Positions 1 through 11,805 of a DNA stretch of 64,000 bases are shown here, in pieces. Source of the DNA: Theobroma cacao. Lineage: Eukaryota; Streptophyta; Magnoliopsida; Malvales; Malvaceae. The stretch covers positions 10,830,126 through 10,894,125 of the forward strand of contig NC_030851.1 in NCBI RefSeq assembly GCF_000208745.1, written 5' to 3'. The notes beneath the pieces were generated by a model. It ran no database searches. It was given only the letters and a program-made list of their open reading frames with translations, and had not been told where the DNA came from. Numbering within the stretch: position 1 is the first letter of the stretch; the number at the start of each line of letters is the position of its first letter. A program made the translations under genes and the position numbers.

Positions 1-22
1 TAGCCTTGATCTACAACATTGA

Positions 23-610
23 GTGCTGAAAAATATGATGAGTAATGGAATGATGGATAGAATACCACGGGGTACTATTTTTGTTCACACTTTGTGGTTC
101 TTATGGTACTGGAGGAACTTAACCATTTTCGATGCTTCTTTTGTTCAGCCTCACAATCCATGGCAACAGATATGGACCAAATCAAAAAAGACTTGGGATA
201 ATTTAGGGAGAGATCATATCAAAATGAAGAAGAAAGTCTTGATAGCTTAAGAAATCCCGAAACACTCTTATGTAAAACTTAATGTTGATGGAAGTGCAAA
301 AGGATAACTAAGCATGGCAGTAATGGGAGGTGCAATCAAAGATGAGAATGGAAATTGGATAGTGAGTTTTACGTATAAATTTGATATCTCTTTTTCCTGA
401 ATAGCAGAGCTTGAGGCTTTATACTTAGGGATCAAAGTTACGTTGGAACAGGGGCTTCAGAAAAATTTAGGTGGAATCAAATTCATTGCTTGCTATTCGA
501 AAGGTAACGAACCAGAGCTTCCCTTTGGATCCAAGCGCTCATCTACTCAAGTGTATAAAGGAGCTACTTCAATAGCCTTGAGACTGTATCATATCTCACG
601 TTTATCGTGA
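23..610 (+). pseudogene. Decayed RNase H-like (RVT_3) tail of a plant non-LTR retroelement
   Basis: One reading frame runs from 23 to 610, interrupted by stops at 248-250, 305-307 and 398-400. The N-terminal part has the W-rich stretch LWFLWYWRNLTIF, seen just before the RNase H-like domain in plant LINE-type reverse transcriptases. The part after the first stop has KLNVDGSAKG, GGAIKDENGNWIVSF and AELEALYLGIK, the usual start of the plant RVT_3 RNase H fold, with the first Asp in NVDGS and the Glu in AELEAL. The beginning may lie outside the window. The stops make it non-functional. Assignment to a LINE rather than to a domesticated RNase H-like gene is inferred from the upstream W-rich linker. 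Confidence 0.6.
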
Positions 611-3347
611 AGTTAATTAGTATGTTGATTAGACACACACTTATCTTGAGAATCTATCTTTAGGGTTACATGTTTTTTATTCTCCACCAGTTAGGTTTAG
701 TTCAGTTTTATTAACAGACATTTTGAGTGTTGCATGGCCTACAATGATGTAGTTAATTTTTATAGTTTTTATTCTCTTATATATTAAAAAAAAAAAACAT
801 TTATGATTTCCTTAAACTTAATTCTGAAGTAATAAATGAGAGTTATTTAATCCTAACTATGATCAAAATTTGAGTTTTAGAAAGAGAAAATAGTAATCTC
901 GCAATGCTTGGTTACTCCAAATCTGTGAATATTGACTTGTCAAATTAAGTTTATCCGAAAGTTGAGAAGGTTAAATGTTTCTAGTCAAAGCCACCAAATC
1001 CATCAGATATGGTGGACACACACAACAAAAAGTAAATAGAATGTAAGAAAAACGTTTTTAGAAATTCTTCCAAAAGGCGAGGAGAAAATCATAATTATCT
1101 TTACAGAAATTCTGCAAATAGAGAATTATTGGGGTTGGATAATGAAAAGAAATCATGGGATTTGATTCCGACAAAGAAAAAAGAAATAAAATTATGCCGA
1201 CAAATGTGGGACGAGACAATGCGGAAATAAAAAGGAAAAAGAGAAGAAGGTGTGCATGAGATGTTGGACATATGAACTCACTCCATCTTCTTTTGTTTGC
1301 ACTGTACATATAATTTTTGTGGACAACAATATTTTCAGGTGTGGTTTATTCATCATGGTATAAAAAATGGAGGGTTGTGATAATGATGTGTGGATTATTT
1401 TTTGTAGACAAGATTGTATTTGCAGAATCGTTGTGTAGTAATTTTTTATGTGCACTGGCCCACGTGATGTGCTTAGTCAGATGAGATGAACCAATTGTAG
1501 CAGCCTGGAGCTTTGTTGGGCTGACGTCTAAACTCTCAAAAAGGGCCACAAAGCTGCTTGGAGAAACCTATCATATCCTCCAACCCAAACAGATATCACC
1601 AAGCAATCGGTAGGTGGTCAACTCAATGTGCACCTTACACTTTAATAAATACTTGTACTCATCAAAACTTGACTGTGCAATTTCCACCAACCGTTGCCTA
1701 CACAGTAGGCGAGGGAGAGCGAGAAGTGCGACTTTTCTGGTTTTCTTCTCATGGTATTGGCTCTCTCAGCTCAGGCAATGAACCGATTTGCTAAACAGAT
1801 TTTTGAGCCCAAGAAGGCTACTGATCTTAAGTCTTAACTATGAAAAAGGGTAATATATATTTGATGATGATGATGATCAGGTTAAGGAGGCATCACCAAG
1901 ATAAGGGAGAGCGAATGCTATTTAAGTGGGAAGCAGAAGCAAAATTGTAATCTTCTTTGGACACCAGAGACCACTATTCGGTGGTTTAATAAATTAATAT
2001 ATATGTGGACATTCCAGTCAGCTCGATATCAGATCAGTGAGGTTAATAACAGCGATCGAGTCTGATGCAAGAAACACTACAGCAGATGGCCATCACCACG
2101 CCAGATACCCATCTTTAACGCTTACGTCAAAAGAGTAACATATGGTAGGGAATTGTTATTATTTACTTTTGCAAATGACAAGGACATGCATCATTTAATC
2201 GCCGTTTCCTTTTCTCCTAGTGGTTGAAGGAGTGGTTACTGGAATAGAGCTTATCATACTCAGTCAGTCTCAGGTTGCAACTACTTGGAGTGCGTAAAGA
2301 TTCCCCCGTCAATCAGTCATCTGTTATTCTCACATTTTGCTTCCATCCATTCACTCGGGACAATACATTCCCCGTCAACTACTTTGACCGTTACGATGCT
2401 AACGATAATTTTTGAGAAATTAATTGGGGCAGCCCAGTATCGGCCCATTTGATGACGGGGAACAATAGTCTGGAGAGTGGAGAACCCAATGCGTGGTTAG
2501 TTTGTATGAAGGTCCGGCCCAAGTTCCGACCAATCTTTTTGATATTTAACTATTCAATAAACCTGGAAACGTGCTAATAATTATCAAAATTGAATGTGAA
2601 ATTAACATTAACTCGTAAAGCTTTCTTGTTAATAATCATACAATAGAGTAGACACTTAGTGCTGAATAGTGTTGCTTTTAAGTTGCAAGGGTAAGTAATT
2701 AGTGAAAGTCATGTCAATTACAAGGAGGCATGCTTTATTCCCATTTTCAGGAGTAAAATGCAATCTGTTGTGTAGATCTTGGTTGCCAACAACAAGTGAT
2801 GTCACCTTACACATACATTCAAAGCTCCTTAGCTGTATCAATGGATGATTACTTTTATAGCAAATTGTGTGGGAATTTAATTACTAATTTTACATAGATT
2901 AATTATATAAAAATTGATGTTACATTTAGTAATACCTGCATTTTTAATCAACTATGAATTTACTTTTATTTTATAACTGGGTGCTAATTAAAACATAAAG
3001 AGCAAAATCAATAAGTAGACTTATGGTATAGCGAATAATTTAATGTCTTTAACTCTCACAACATCGTCTGTTTTTTCTACTTTCAATCTGTTTTCAAAGA
3101 AACCGCCATTCAATTTAAATCCATGGATCGCAGTCTCTGACAGGCAGTATCGTTGCTGAAAATAGACTTGCATAAGACAACAACAACCATTAACCACATA
3201 CATCCAAAGGAAGTGAAATCTGCATCAGCAGCCAATGTAGAACAAATTTTTCTACTGGGCGGTGGGGGTGACAGTTGAGGATTTCAACTAACAAAATACT
3301 CAACATGAGTACCAAGTCCACCACCACTCATCTGCCTTCCTACCACC
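611..3347. other. Intergenic, no gene seen
   Basis: AT-rich DNA without a convincing ORF. The short ORFs here have no recognisable domain and no supporting splice pattern. A short ATG-type microsatellite lies near 1862-1877. The last few hundred bases are the likely 5' regulatory region of the CASP-like gene. Confidence 0.6.
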
Positions 3348-3356
3348 CTATATACC
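3348..3356 (+). promoter_or_regulatory. Candidate TATA box of the CASP-like gene
   Basis: CTATATAC lies about 115 bases before the ATG at 3468, in a pyrimidine-rich stretch. Spacing fits a plant TATA box with a 5' leader of about 80-90 bases. Motif and position only. Confidence 0.4.
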
Positions 3357-3467
3357 CCCCATAGCTTACCCTTTCCTAGTCTCATTTCCGTGTGCTAACC
3401 CCATTCTTCTCTAGAATTTCCAATTTCCCTTTACAGAATACCCAAACTTCCATATTGTAGCATATCC

Positions 3468-4167
3468 ATGGCCGAAACCAAGAGGATCTGCACCTTTCTG
3501 CTTAGACTTATAGCCTTTGGCACTACACTTTCAGCTGCAATTATAATGGCTTCAAGCCGTGAGAGAACTACTGTTTTGACATTATCGTTTGAAGCAAAAT
3601 ATTCCGATGCACCAGCTTTTAAGTGAGTTCATCAAACTTCAAATAATTACCGCGGTTATCACATTTTTGTTTTTCCTTCATGCAAGGGCAATTGCCATTT
3701 TATGATGTATACTGTGTGACTGAAGACTTGCCGTAGGTACTTTGTTATTGCAAATGCAATCGTGAGCATCTATGGGTTTTTGCTCCTGTTTCTTCCATCA
3801 GAAAGCCTGCTCTGGCGATTAGTTGTTGCCTTGGATGTGGTAATTATGCATTATTCCTTAACGGTATTTTTTTCTTTTTCTAACGTGAGGATCTGCTACA
3901 ATAATTGCTTACAGATAGTCTTGTTTTGACAAGGTTTTCACCATGTTGCTGACCTCAAGCATTTCAGCGGCCCTGGCAATTGCTTATGTGGGCAAGAAAG
4001 GAAATCCCAATGCAGGTTGGCTGCCCATCTGTGACCAAGTCACTAAGTACTGCAACCAAGTAAAAGGAGCATTAGTTGTTGGATTCATCAGTGTGATTAT
4101 CTACATGTTGCTCCTCCTCTATTCTATTCACAGAGTTTTAAACCCTCTTCTTGTTGAAAAGTCTTAG
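3468..4167 (+). CDS. CASPL1C: CASP-like membrane protein, CASPL1C type (3 exons)
   Basis: Exons 3468-3622, 3737-3839 and 3934-4167 join in frame (phases 2 and 0; donors GTGAGT and GTAATT, acceptors TAG and AAG) and give 163 residues, a usual CASPL size. The start [18 protein letters not shown] is followed by the first membrane segment. A second ([20 protein letters not shown]), a third ([20 protein letters not shown]) and a fourth ([20 protein letters not shown]) complete the four-pass topology. Two loop cysteines (ICDQ, KYCNQ) lie between segments three and four, as is common in the family. CASPs scaffold Casparian strip membrane domains; CASP-like proteins are plasma-membrane proteins of mostly unknown role. 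The 1C subgroup call rests on recognised similarity to At4g03540-type proteins and on its neighbours. The weakest splice site is the AAG acceptor of exon 3. Confidence 0.88.
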
Positions 4168-5670
4168 TTAGACATACGTTCAAGTTTTTTCTCCATTTTG
4201 GAGTTGCCTTGCGTTTATGGCATTTTAATGATCTCTGCTTCCAGTTGTTCTGGGATCCTCTCCATCTGCCTGTGTGTGCGTGCTATGTTGTCTGCAGGTT
4301 TCTTCTCTTCTGTTGATGATTTTCCTGCTGATGGTCTCCTCGGCTTTTTTATTCTGGTTTTGGCTTTTCCATGCAAGGGGCGAGTTTTCAGGAATGATTG
4401 GAAAGTTTTGATTTTGCTGCGTGTTGATTTTCTTGTTATGTTATAGCATGTATGTTCTGGGGTGTTTTCCTTGTAACTGGTGGTCTTGTGCAAAATGGAC
4501 AGAGCCTTGCCCAAGGCCTTTCTGCCTGCTCTTGGCCTTTTCGATCAATCAAATCACCTTCTTGCTCTTCAAAAGAAGACAGATGTTCAAGTATGGGCTT
4601 TCTGTTTCATCTTGTTCGATCCTTTTTATTTTTTTAATTATTACTTTTACTGCAACTAGTATAATAAACCTGTTGTGCATCCTCAGTCAGAATGTTTTAG
4701 AATGTAGATGATGCTTAAACTTGATCAGACTAGCTAGGAAGAGACAGGTCTTCGACCGATGTAGAACAAACTTGTTAAGATTGATGGGCGAAGTTGTATC
4801 TTATTTCTTCTTTAGTCTTTTGAAATTTGGAGGTTTGAGGTTGTTTCTTCTTTAAAGTCCCTTTTAGCCAGCCTTCACTAATTACAGAAGAACAGTGCGT
4901 GACGAGATATTATGCATCATCAAGCAACAAAGAAACTAAACACATAAACATGAGCCACTAATTCGAAGTTCAAATGCCTCTATGTAAGTGTCCAAAACTA
5001 GAAGGAAAAAGAAGGGTATCCAAATTAATGTGCCTTAAGGATAAAGTAAAATAGTCCATACCTTTTCAGTGGATATTGCAGTCGATCACCATTCACCAAG
5101 GCGTCAATACAACCAAAGCTTGCGGTTTTTTCTTAAAAATTACACCACAATCTAACATTCTTCCTTTATGACGACTTCTTTGGAGATATAAAGGCCGCAA
5201 CATATGCAACGCCAATGGTGGGTTTTGAAAGGCCAGAAGTCATTTGTTTGCAGGGCATTCTATTTTGTGGATTAAAGCAAACAAGAGTTTTATTCAAATC
5301 ATCAAAGATGAGTCAGTCTCCATCTTTTGTGAGCTTTAATGGTATTAGTGAAGGAACATGCATCTCACAATGTACCTTAATTTCAGTAAGAACACTTGTA
5401 ATTCTAAACATAATGGTAGTAGCAGAGGAAGTGGCAGGAGAAATGGATCCCACACATCTCATCTTCAATTTTAAAAGATCAAATCCATATGGGCAGCTTT
5501 TCATTGTTGATTTTGAAAGACCAAATCCAGTGAACACTGAACAGCTCCATTGAAAGGCATTTTGCAAATCAAGCCTCCATAATTTGGGACTGGGTACGTC
5601 TGCAATTGTTTACCAAGCGTTAGTTCCAAGTGTGTAAACCTCGCACATTGCTTGATTGCATGACAATGCA
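4168..5670. other. 3' region of CASP-like gene and intergenic DNA
   Basis: The first few hundred bases after the stop are T-rich and likely 3' UTR. Several ORFs of 60-112 codons occur on both strands (for example 5215-5553) but overlap one another and show no known domain. The minus strand of 5220-5640 has a stretch reading CEVYTLGTNAW that faintly recalls F-box-associated domains; it contains stops and is not supported further. Confidence 0.5.
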
Positions 5671-5892
5671 TTATCTAATGAAATGATGTCTTGTGTCCTT
5701 ACTTTGAACAAGTGCTTGTGCGGACTTGTTGTTAATGTAAATCTCCGCAAATTCCTCTCGTGACAATTGTCGTTCCTTCAACAATCTTATCAGGCGAATA
5801 GCTTGACAAGTACAAGAAGTTGCAGACTCACAAGTCAAAAAGTGTGATGATGGCTTGCATTTTAGACCCCATGAAACAGCACAATCACTCAT
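5671..5892 (-). pseudogene. Ty1/copia polyprotein fragment, RNase H C-terminal part
   Basis: The minus-strand ORF reads CAVSWGLKCKPSSHFLTCES, then LIRLLKERQLSREEFAEIY, INNKSAQALVQSKDTRHHFI. This follows the copia RNase H order: AVSW.SKKQ..VALSTCEAEY, then LL.EL.L..E....Y.DNKSA.ALA, then DTRYHFIR. It lies downstream (on the minus strand) of the other copia pieces at 7424, 8606 and 11806 and in the same orientation, so it is probably the end of the same old element. The Asp of the DNKSA motif is Asn here. Recognition is by motif; the fragment is short. Confidence 0.6.
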
Positions 5893-6329
5893 GAATTAGG
5901 TTCAAGGACGAGCATTAGTTACCGACAACCGATAGTGGCAACAGGAACGACGGCAACCCCTCGAAATTCCGGTTCAACGATGACTGCTCTTGGGAGAAAG
6001 AAGATAGGGAGAGAGAGAAGAATTAGACTGAAAGAAGGGCTTCTGCGACTTTGATGGTAGGCACCTTAATAGTTTCGTTTTGATGAGTGGGTGTAACAAA
6101 AAAATAGAGGAAGGAGAAAATGGGTTAGACTTGACCCGACCCGATCCATCCATTAAGCCCGATTCTATTCTCCTTCTAGCCCACAAGATTTGGATTCAAA
6201 GCCCAATAGGTTGAGGTATTATATTTTCTATTTATGTTCATTTTTTTGAATTTATTAAACTATTTAAGGTATGGTAATTTAAGAATAATAAAAGTGGTCA
6301 AATTAAAATTATTAGTTGAAAAAGTTGAA

Positions 6330-6965
6330 CCAAAAAAATTAAAAAAGGGAATTTTTAGAAAATTTTGTGAGTGACATTTTTTTTCTAAATTTTCCTAAGT
6401 GAAAATAATTATGGAACCTTTTTAAAAGTGTTCGGAGGAATCTAAAATATTATTTCAAAAAGAATATTATTTATATAAAACTAAAAAAACGTGCAAAATA
6501 AAATAAGTGTATAGTAAATAAAATTATGAATAATTTTCCAAATTGCATCATGATATTTAGTTGCTTGCACTATATGCATTTAATTTTAATTATGCAAGTA
6601 AATAAAAATCAACCAATGATGGAGTGATAAGAAAGTTGTAAGTGACAATTATCTAGAAGATACGTTGGTTAGGAACATTTCTAAATTCTACAAAAAGTAT
6701 TGGAGATTTTAGAAAAAATTTCATTATCAAAGGATTTCTTTGATCTTTAAGAAAAATAAAAATAAAACAATTAAAAGGTATATGAAATGCAAGTAAATGA
6801 AAAATCAACCAACAATGAGATTTTAAAGAAGATGTAAGTGACAATTTTCTCCAAGATTCCGAAGTGAGAGAATTTTCGAAAATTCTACTAAAAGTGTTGA
6901 AAATTTTGGAAAATTTTCTAATATAAAGAGTTTTTGTTTGCTTTTTAAATAAAAATGACAAATGC
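6330..6965. repeat. Diverged tandem repeats of about 195 bp in AT-rich DNA
   Basis: Two blocks starting near 6595 and 6790 share, in order, CAAGTAAAT.AAAATCAACCAA, GTAAGTGACAATT, CTAAATTCTAC/AAAATTCTACTAAAA and a TTTAA.AAAAATAAAA ending. A weaker third copy seems to lie at about 6340-6500 (GTGAGTGACATTTT, AAAAGTGTT). No gene is seen. Origin unknown; it sits in the insert that separates two copia fragments. Confidence 0.5.
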
Positions 6966-7423
6966 CTAATCCAAGAAATAATTTTAAGAAAATATAATAA
7001 AATAAAATTTTAGGAATAGAACACAAAGAAACAAAAAGGAAAAAAAATATTTAACCTAAATCTTTTTTCATAAAATATCAAATTAATTAGATGACGGGAG
7101 ACTCTCCTTAATTTTCGTCATAAGTGTTAAGAAAACTTAAATAATTAAGTAAAAAGGAAGGAAAAGAAGAAAAAATAGTAATAAATAAATTAAATCAATG
7201 GTTATTTGTCAAAGCTAAAATAGGATAACATAATTAATTGATGTTGTTCTTTTAATGAGGGTCATAGGAGGGCTCTCACCTTCCTTGCGTATAACTGTAA
7301 TGCAAAATCCAATTCTATTTCATAGATCAAAACCTATCAATTTTAATGAATCTAAATTAAATTTTAGATTTCATTAAAAATTATAAATTCAGTTAGATAT
7401 CCAATCACACTTAAATAAAAAAA

Positions 7424-7837
7424 TTAATCGCCACTCTTCTTTATGTCAAGCGACCAGATTCTTGGACTTGCATATTGCAGCACTCTAGAAGGAAGATAAA
7501 ATAACCCAAAATAAATTGTACCTTGTAAGTAAGGCAATATTCTCCTATGAACTTTCGAGTGAGGAGAAGTAAGAGGTTCCATGAGGCGACTTACTACTGT
7601 GATGGCAAAGAGAATATTGAGTCCTGCACAAGTCAGGTATCTCAAACTTCCGATAAAGCTTTTAAATAAATTAGGATCTTCCTTCTTCTGATAACTCACT
7701 CCACATGGTTGCAATCAAGAATTTTAAACTTCTTCAATATTTCCTTGGTATGGCCTTCTTGTGAGACAAAAATATCGCATCATTCATTTGTTTGTTTCAC
7801 CTTAAGGACCAAATAATATGACATGAGCCTTATGTAA
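7424..7837 (-). pseudogene. Ty1/copia polyprotein fragment, end of RT and RT-RNase H linker
   Basis: On the minus strand 7837-7710 encodes LMSYYLVLKVKQ and KEILKKFKILDCNHVE with one stop. After a frameshift near 7710 comes KKEDPNLFKSFIGSLRYLT, followed by ILFAITVVSRLMEPLTSPH and GTIYFGLFY. These match the end of the copia reverse transcriptase and the conserved SLRYLT...DI.F.V...SRFM linker. The piece continues the reading of 8606-8716 once the MITE-like insert 7838-8604 is removed. The stops and frameshift make it a pseudogene. Confidence 0.82.
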
Positions 7838-8604
7838 GACTATACAAATAGTCGGTTCATATTTGTTCGATCTGAAAAGATAAAAAATTGAACAAATTGA
7901 ATTTCACTATAAAATCGACTAATGGATCAAATTTTCAGAAAAAATTGAACAAACGCAAAATCAAACAAGTTCGATCGATTCGATCAATTACTCTAAGACC
8001 TAAAATTTGAAAATTAGTTTATAGTTTATAAGGTTGAAACATCTAACTATAAAACATATATCAATAACATCTAACACAATATATATTAAAAAAACATCTA
8101 ACATCTAAATAAAACATATAATACAAACCAATTTAAAAAATATATTCAACAAACATTTTCTAAGAAATTTAATTACATTCTTTAAATAACATTCTTCAAC
8201 AACAACTAACTTCAACAAAATAAGACAAATTCAAGCAAATTCAAGCCAACATCCACAATATTCTTCGAAGTCAAAGATGGACCTCCTCGATTCCTCACAT
8301 AGATCCTCTAACATGTTAAAGAAAATAAAATTATAATTAGTTAAAAAATATCTAAATTGCTACGTATTAAAGAAATAACCAATATGTAAAAGATTAAAAA
8401 AATCTATAAAACAATATATTATATAGTATAAAATTGATTGTTTGATTAGTTTGATTATGATTTTTTAAGATAAAAAACCAAACCGAATAAATCTAATCAA
8501 CTATGTCGTTAACCAAGGTAAATATCGAAAACCAAATAACCAAATTAACTTTTCATATTGAACTCTATTCAGTTTGATTTTGAAGCCAATTTGCACAATC
8601 CTAG
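7838..8604. mobile_element. MITE-like non-autonomous DNA element, inserted in copia RT
   Basis: An AT-rich block without coding capacity whose ends are imperfect inverted repeats: ACTATACAAATAGTCGGTTCA on the left and, reverse-complemented on the right, TTGTGCAAATTGGCTTCA. It interrupts the minus-strand copia RT reading exactly between pieces 8606-8716 and 7424-7837. The flanking bases (CCTTATGT / CTCTATGC) could be a worn 8-bp hAT-type target duplication (5 of 8). Boundaries are good to a few bases. Confidence 0.55.
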
Positions 8605-8605
8605 C

Positions 8606-8716
8606 TCTATGCCAATCATCTCAATTCAAGTGACATAGCATTCTTGAATTCTTCAAACGAATTTGGATTATACCAATAAAAACAAGATCATCCACATAAA
8701 GGCTAATAAGTATAAT
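8606..8716 (-). pseudogene. Ty1/copia reverse transcriptase fragment with YVDD
   Basis: The minus strand reads IILISLYVDDLVFIG, the catalytic YVDD box of copia reverse transcriptase (codons at 8687-8698). The downstream text, in a shifted frame, reads FEEFKNAMSLEL, as in copia elements. It is the middle piece of the element whose earlier part lies at 11806-12070 and whose later part lies at 7424-7837. Confidence 0.75.
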
Positions 8717-10030
8717 TGTTAGAAATTTAAGAATATGGTGCTCTAGAAAGCAAGTATATTTTTATATTTAATTTCATTTAATTTATTTGTAATGAAAGTA
8801 CATTTTGATAACAAGACGAAGAATTTGTTTTAAGTAAGCATTTATTATGTAGTTACTAAATTACCATGATTCTATTGAGATATTAAAATATTTTTGTATG
8901 AAGAGTCATACATAGGAGACATTTATTTTTATTAAATCTAAATATTATTCATAACCATATAATAAAGCTAGTCACTTTATTATGTTAAGGCTATAGTGTC
9001 CATATCACTTCCAACGAAACGAATGTGATTCATTTCAAAGGAATGATGATTCTCAAATTATCATAATGGTTAATTTCAAGTAATGACATTATAACATAAA
9101 CTGAATTTACATGAAAATCAAATTTAAGTTTAACTGTTACTTAAATCTTAATCTCATACTTATGTATTTATTTATGGTAAAATCGAAATCCTGAAGGATA
9201 GTGGATTTGTGTTTTATCTCTTTGTAATCTTTGATATACCATGGGCATGATCATCATAAAGCATTGATCTAGACTCCGTATGTTGGGATTATAATTAAGG
9301 TGAACATCCGGGAATATATATCCAAATAATGAAATTCATAGCATTAACATCACTTCTAGTGATTTCAAAAAGATTGGTAATTAATCTAGGCCTAGTAGAT
9401 TGATGAATTAGCTTATCATTACATCTTAATGCTCAAAAGATTAGATCTAAAGTATTGAATCACTAATTAGATGAAATCTAATACTAGAGTACAAAATTGA
9501 TATAAAAGGTAAAATGATAATTTCATCTTTTGTTATTGGATGGTTATCGGGGTTCATAATATAAGGTTTGTAATTAAACAACTAATAATAAATATCAAGT
9601 ATTGAATCATTTCATGTAATTATAGTTAATCTAAAAGTGTAACCATAAACCTATGGTAGAGTGATGGTTAATAAACTTGATTTATCTTAATGGGATTAAG
9701 TATAATTATAAGTTTATTGGAGCTTGAAAGATCTACATCCAAATAGATTTCTCACTTAGCTTCCTTAGAATTCAACTTTGTTTAAGTTGGAATGCATAAT
9801 TTATTTGATTAATTAAATTTGTGTACAAAAATAGTAGCTTTTACATATTTTTCGTAATTCAGATAAGAAACATGTTTTGTCTTGATTTATATAAGAAAAC
9901 ATATTATGTCATAATTTAGAAAAAAACATGTTTTTTCTTAATTTAGATAAGAAAATATGTTTTATCTTAATTTAGACAAAAAAAATATGTTTGTCTTAAT
10001 TTAGATAAAAAAATTGTGTTTTGTCTTAGT

Positions 10031-10764
10031 ACTTATTTGGCCTGGCTTTTTTTAAATTATTTATCTCTTAAAAGCAAAAGTCATGCTAAACAGGGATTTT
10101 GAAAAGTTTTTAAAAAAAAGTAACTTTTTTTAAAAATAAAATTTTTAAAAAAGGCTTTTAGAAAAGCTAAAAAAAAGAGCTTTTTCTTCTCTCTTTTTTT
10201 TTTAAAACACGTCTCTTGTTTTGAAGAATTTTTCTTTTTGTTTCAAATGTCTTCATCTATTAAAAATAATTTCAACATTATCCGTTTTCATTTTTATATG
10301 ATTTATTATTAATTATAAATTTTATGTTATGTAAAAATACCTTTTATATTTCTAAAAATTTATTTTAAGTAAATAAAAAATAAAGTTAAATTTTTTCCAT
10401 TGTGAACAAAGGAATTTGTGATTAATAGAAAGTTATTTATTAAATACCTTTATGGTAATTTAACCAAAATCAGAAACTTATATAAATTATNATTTTAAGT
10501 AAATAAAAAATAAAGTTAAATTTTTTCCATTGTGAACAAAGGAATTTGTAATTAATAGAAAGTTATTTATTAAATACCTTTATGGTAATTTAACCAAAAT
10601 CAGAAACTTATATAAATTATTTTGTCAAACAACTTATTTATAAAAAAAAAGCTTATAAACGTAAATTTACCAAACAAATTTAACTTAATTGTAAAAGCTA
10701 TTATTTTTCATTAGAACTTCATATTAGCTTTTAAGTTAAAAAAAAAAAGTCAAGTCAAACAGGT
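10031..10764. mobile_element. hAT-like MITE inside the minisatellite
   Basis: The ends are inverted repeats: left ACTTATTTGGCCTGGCTTTT, right (reverse complement) ACCTGTTTGACTTGACTTTT. The body is AT-rich with no ORF. Flanking bases GTCTTAGT and TCTTAATT resemble an 8-bp duplication offset by a base. The apparent length is inflated by a 129-bp duplication around an N (10362-10620), so the true element may be about 130 bp shorter. Confidence 0.65.
10362..10620. repeat. 129-bp direct duplication on both sides of a single N (probable assembly join)
   Basis: 10362-10490 and 10492-10620 are identical except for G at 10420 versus A at 10550, and are separated only by an N at 10491. Surrounding copies of this kind of repeat are much more diverged. 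Two contig ends (or two haplotypes) joined without collapsing the overlap would give exactly this. Confidence 0.8.
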
Positions 10765-11805
10765 TCTTAATTTAAAGAAGAAAACATATGTGTCTTAATT
10801 TAAACAAGAAAACATATTTTTCTAAATTTAAGACAAGAAAAATATATTTTTTCTTAATTTAGACAAGAAAACATGTTTGCTTCAATTTTGATAAGGTAAC
10901 ATGTTTTGTTTTAATTAAAGATAAGAGTTGAGATAATGCGAGAAGGATTTTGCAAAATGAATCTAGACATCCATATTGATTAAAGAAGACTCCATGTTTG
11001 ATTAGGACTCTTTTATTTATTATTAATTCTTTTTAGACAAAGATAGATAATATTAAAGTAAGAGTTATTATTCAACAAATAATTTTATTTTATTAAAAAT
11101 TCTAAATCATAATTAAAGAATTAAATTATTTATTTTTTAATTTTAATTTTATTCTTTAATTTTTGATTTTGATAATTATGGAGCATCTTTGATACATCCA
11201 TAACTCTAAATGGATGATCGAGATTGATTCAAAGGTATTTGATTTTGATTAAATTTTTAAGGCAAAAGTTTTAATAAAAAGATAAGATATTGAAAGAAAA
11301 GATATAGCATATCTTTCTTGAAAAACCTTTTGTCACCACTTCTCTCCTCTTCCTCATAACTTTGCCGCACCTCTTTTCCTCTTTCCCATTCTTGGTCGAT
11401 TTCTTGAAAGAAAAATAACCATTAATTTTTAAAAGGAAAAAAGAGATAAAATCGGTTGTCATATTGTAGTATAGCATTTTACACCTTATCCACTTAAGAT
11501 TCAAGTTAAAAGCATTTTTAAAGAATAAGTGGTAAGTTTGTTTTATTAAGAAATCAATTGTTAGTGTAGTGGTGAATTTACTATAATTCACTAAGTGTCC
11601 GAAAATAAGAATCTTGAAATAAAATGTACATTTATCTTATTTTAATAGATTCTTATTTTTTAAGATGTGATTTGTCACTTGTAATATGTATGATGTGTTT
11701 TTTCACTTGTGTAATTAGATTGCTTGCTTGCTTCTTTTATAAAAGAAAATTTTTTAAATCTATACTTTACATAAGCACATCAATGCACTTAAATCCAACT
11801 TCATC

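Larger units (their letters stand above)
9885..10925. repeat. Minisatellite with 28-30 bp units, split by a MITE
   Basis: Units with the consensus AAGAAAACATGTTTTGTCTT plus AATTTAGAC recur about six times from 9885 to 10030 and about five times from 10765 to 10925. The MITE at 10031-10764 sits between them, and the unit phase continues across it. Units differ by small indels and T/C changes. Confidence 0.75.
8717..11805. mobile_element. About 3.1 kb insertion splitting copia RT, class unknown
   Basis: The minus-strand copia reading stops at the codons GAT ATT CTT (about 11806) and resumes at ATA CTT ATT AGC (about 8716), so everything between is a later insertion or several. The flanks AAGTA and AAGAA could be a worn 5-bp duplication. 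The left end begins near TGTTAGAAATTTAAG, which resembles an LTR start, but no matching TG...CA pair, PBS or coding region was found. It holds a minisatellite at 9885-10925, itself split by a MITE at 10031-10764. The small ORFs in it (for example 11271-11591) show no domain. Confidence 0.45.

Noticed and set aside
5215..5640. ORF of 112 codons on + and an F-box-like reading on -
   Set aside because: The minus reading (CEVYTLGTNAW) is only faintly F-box-like and contains stops; the plus ORF has no domain. Not enough for a gene or pseudogene call.
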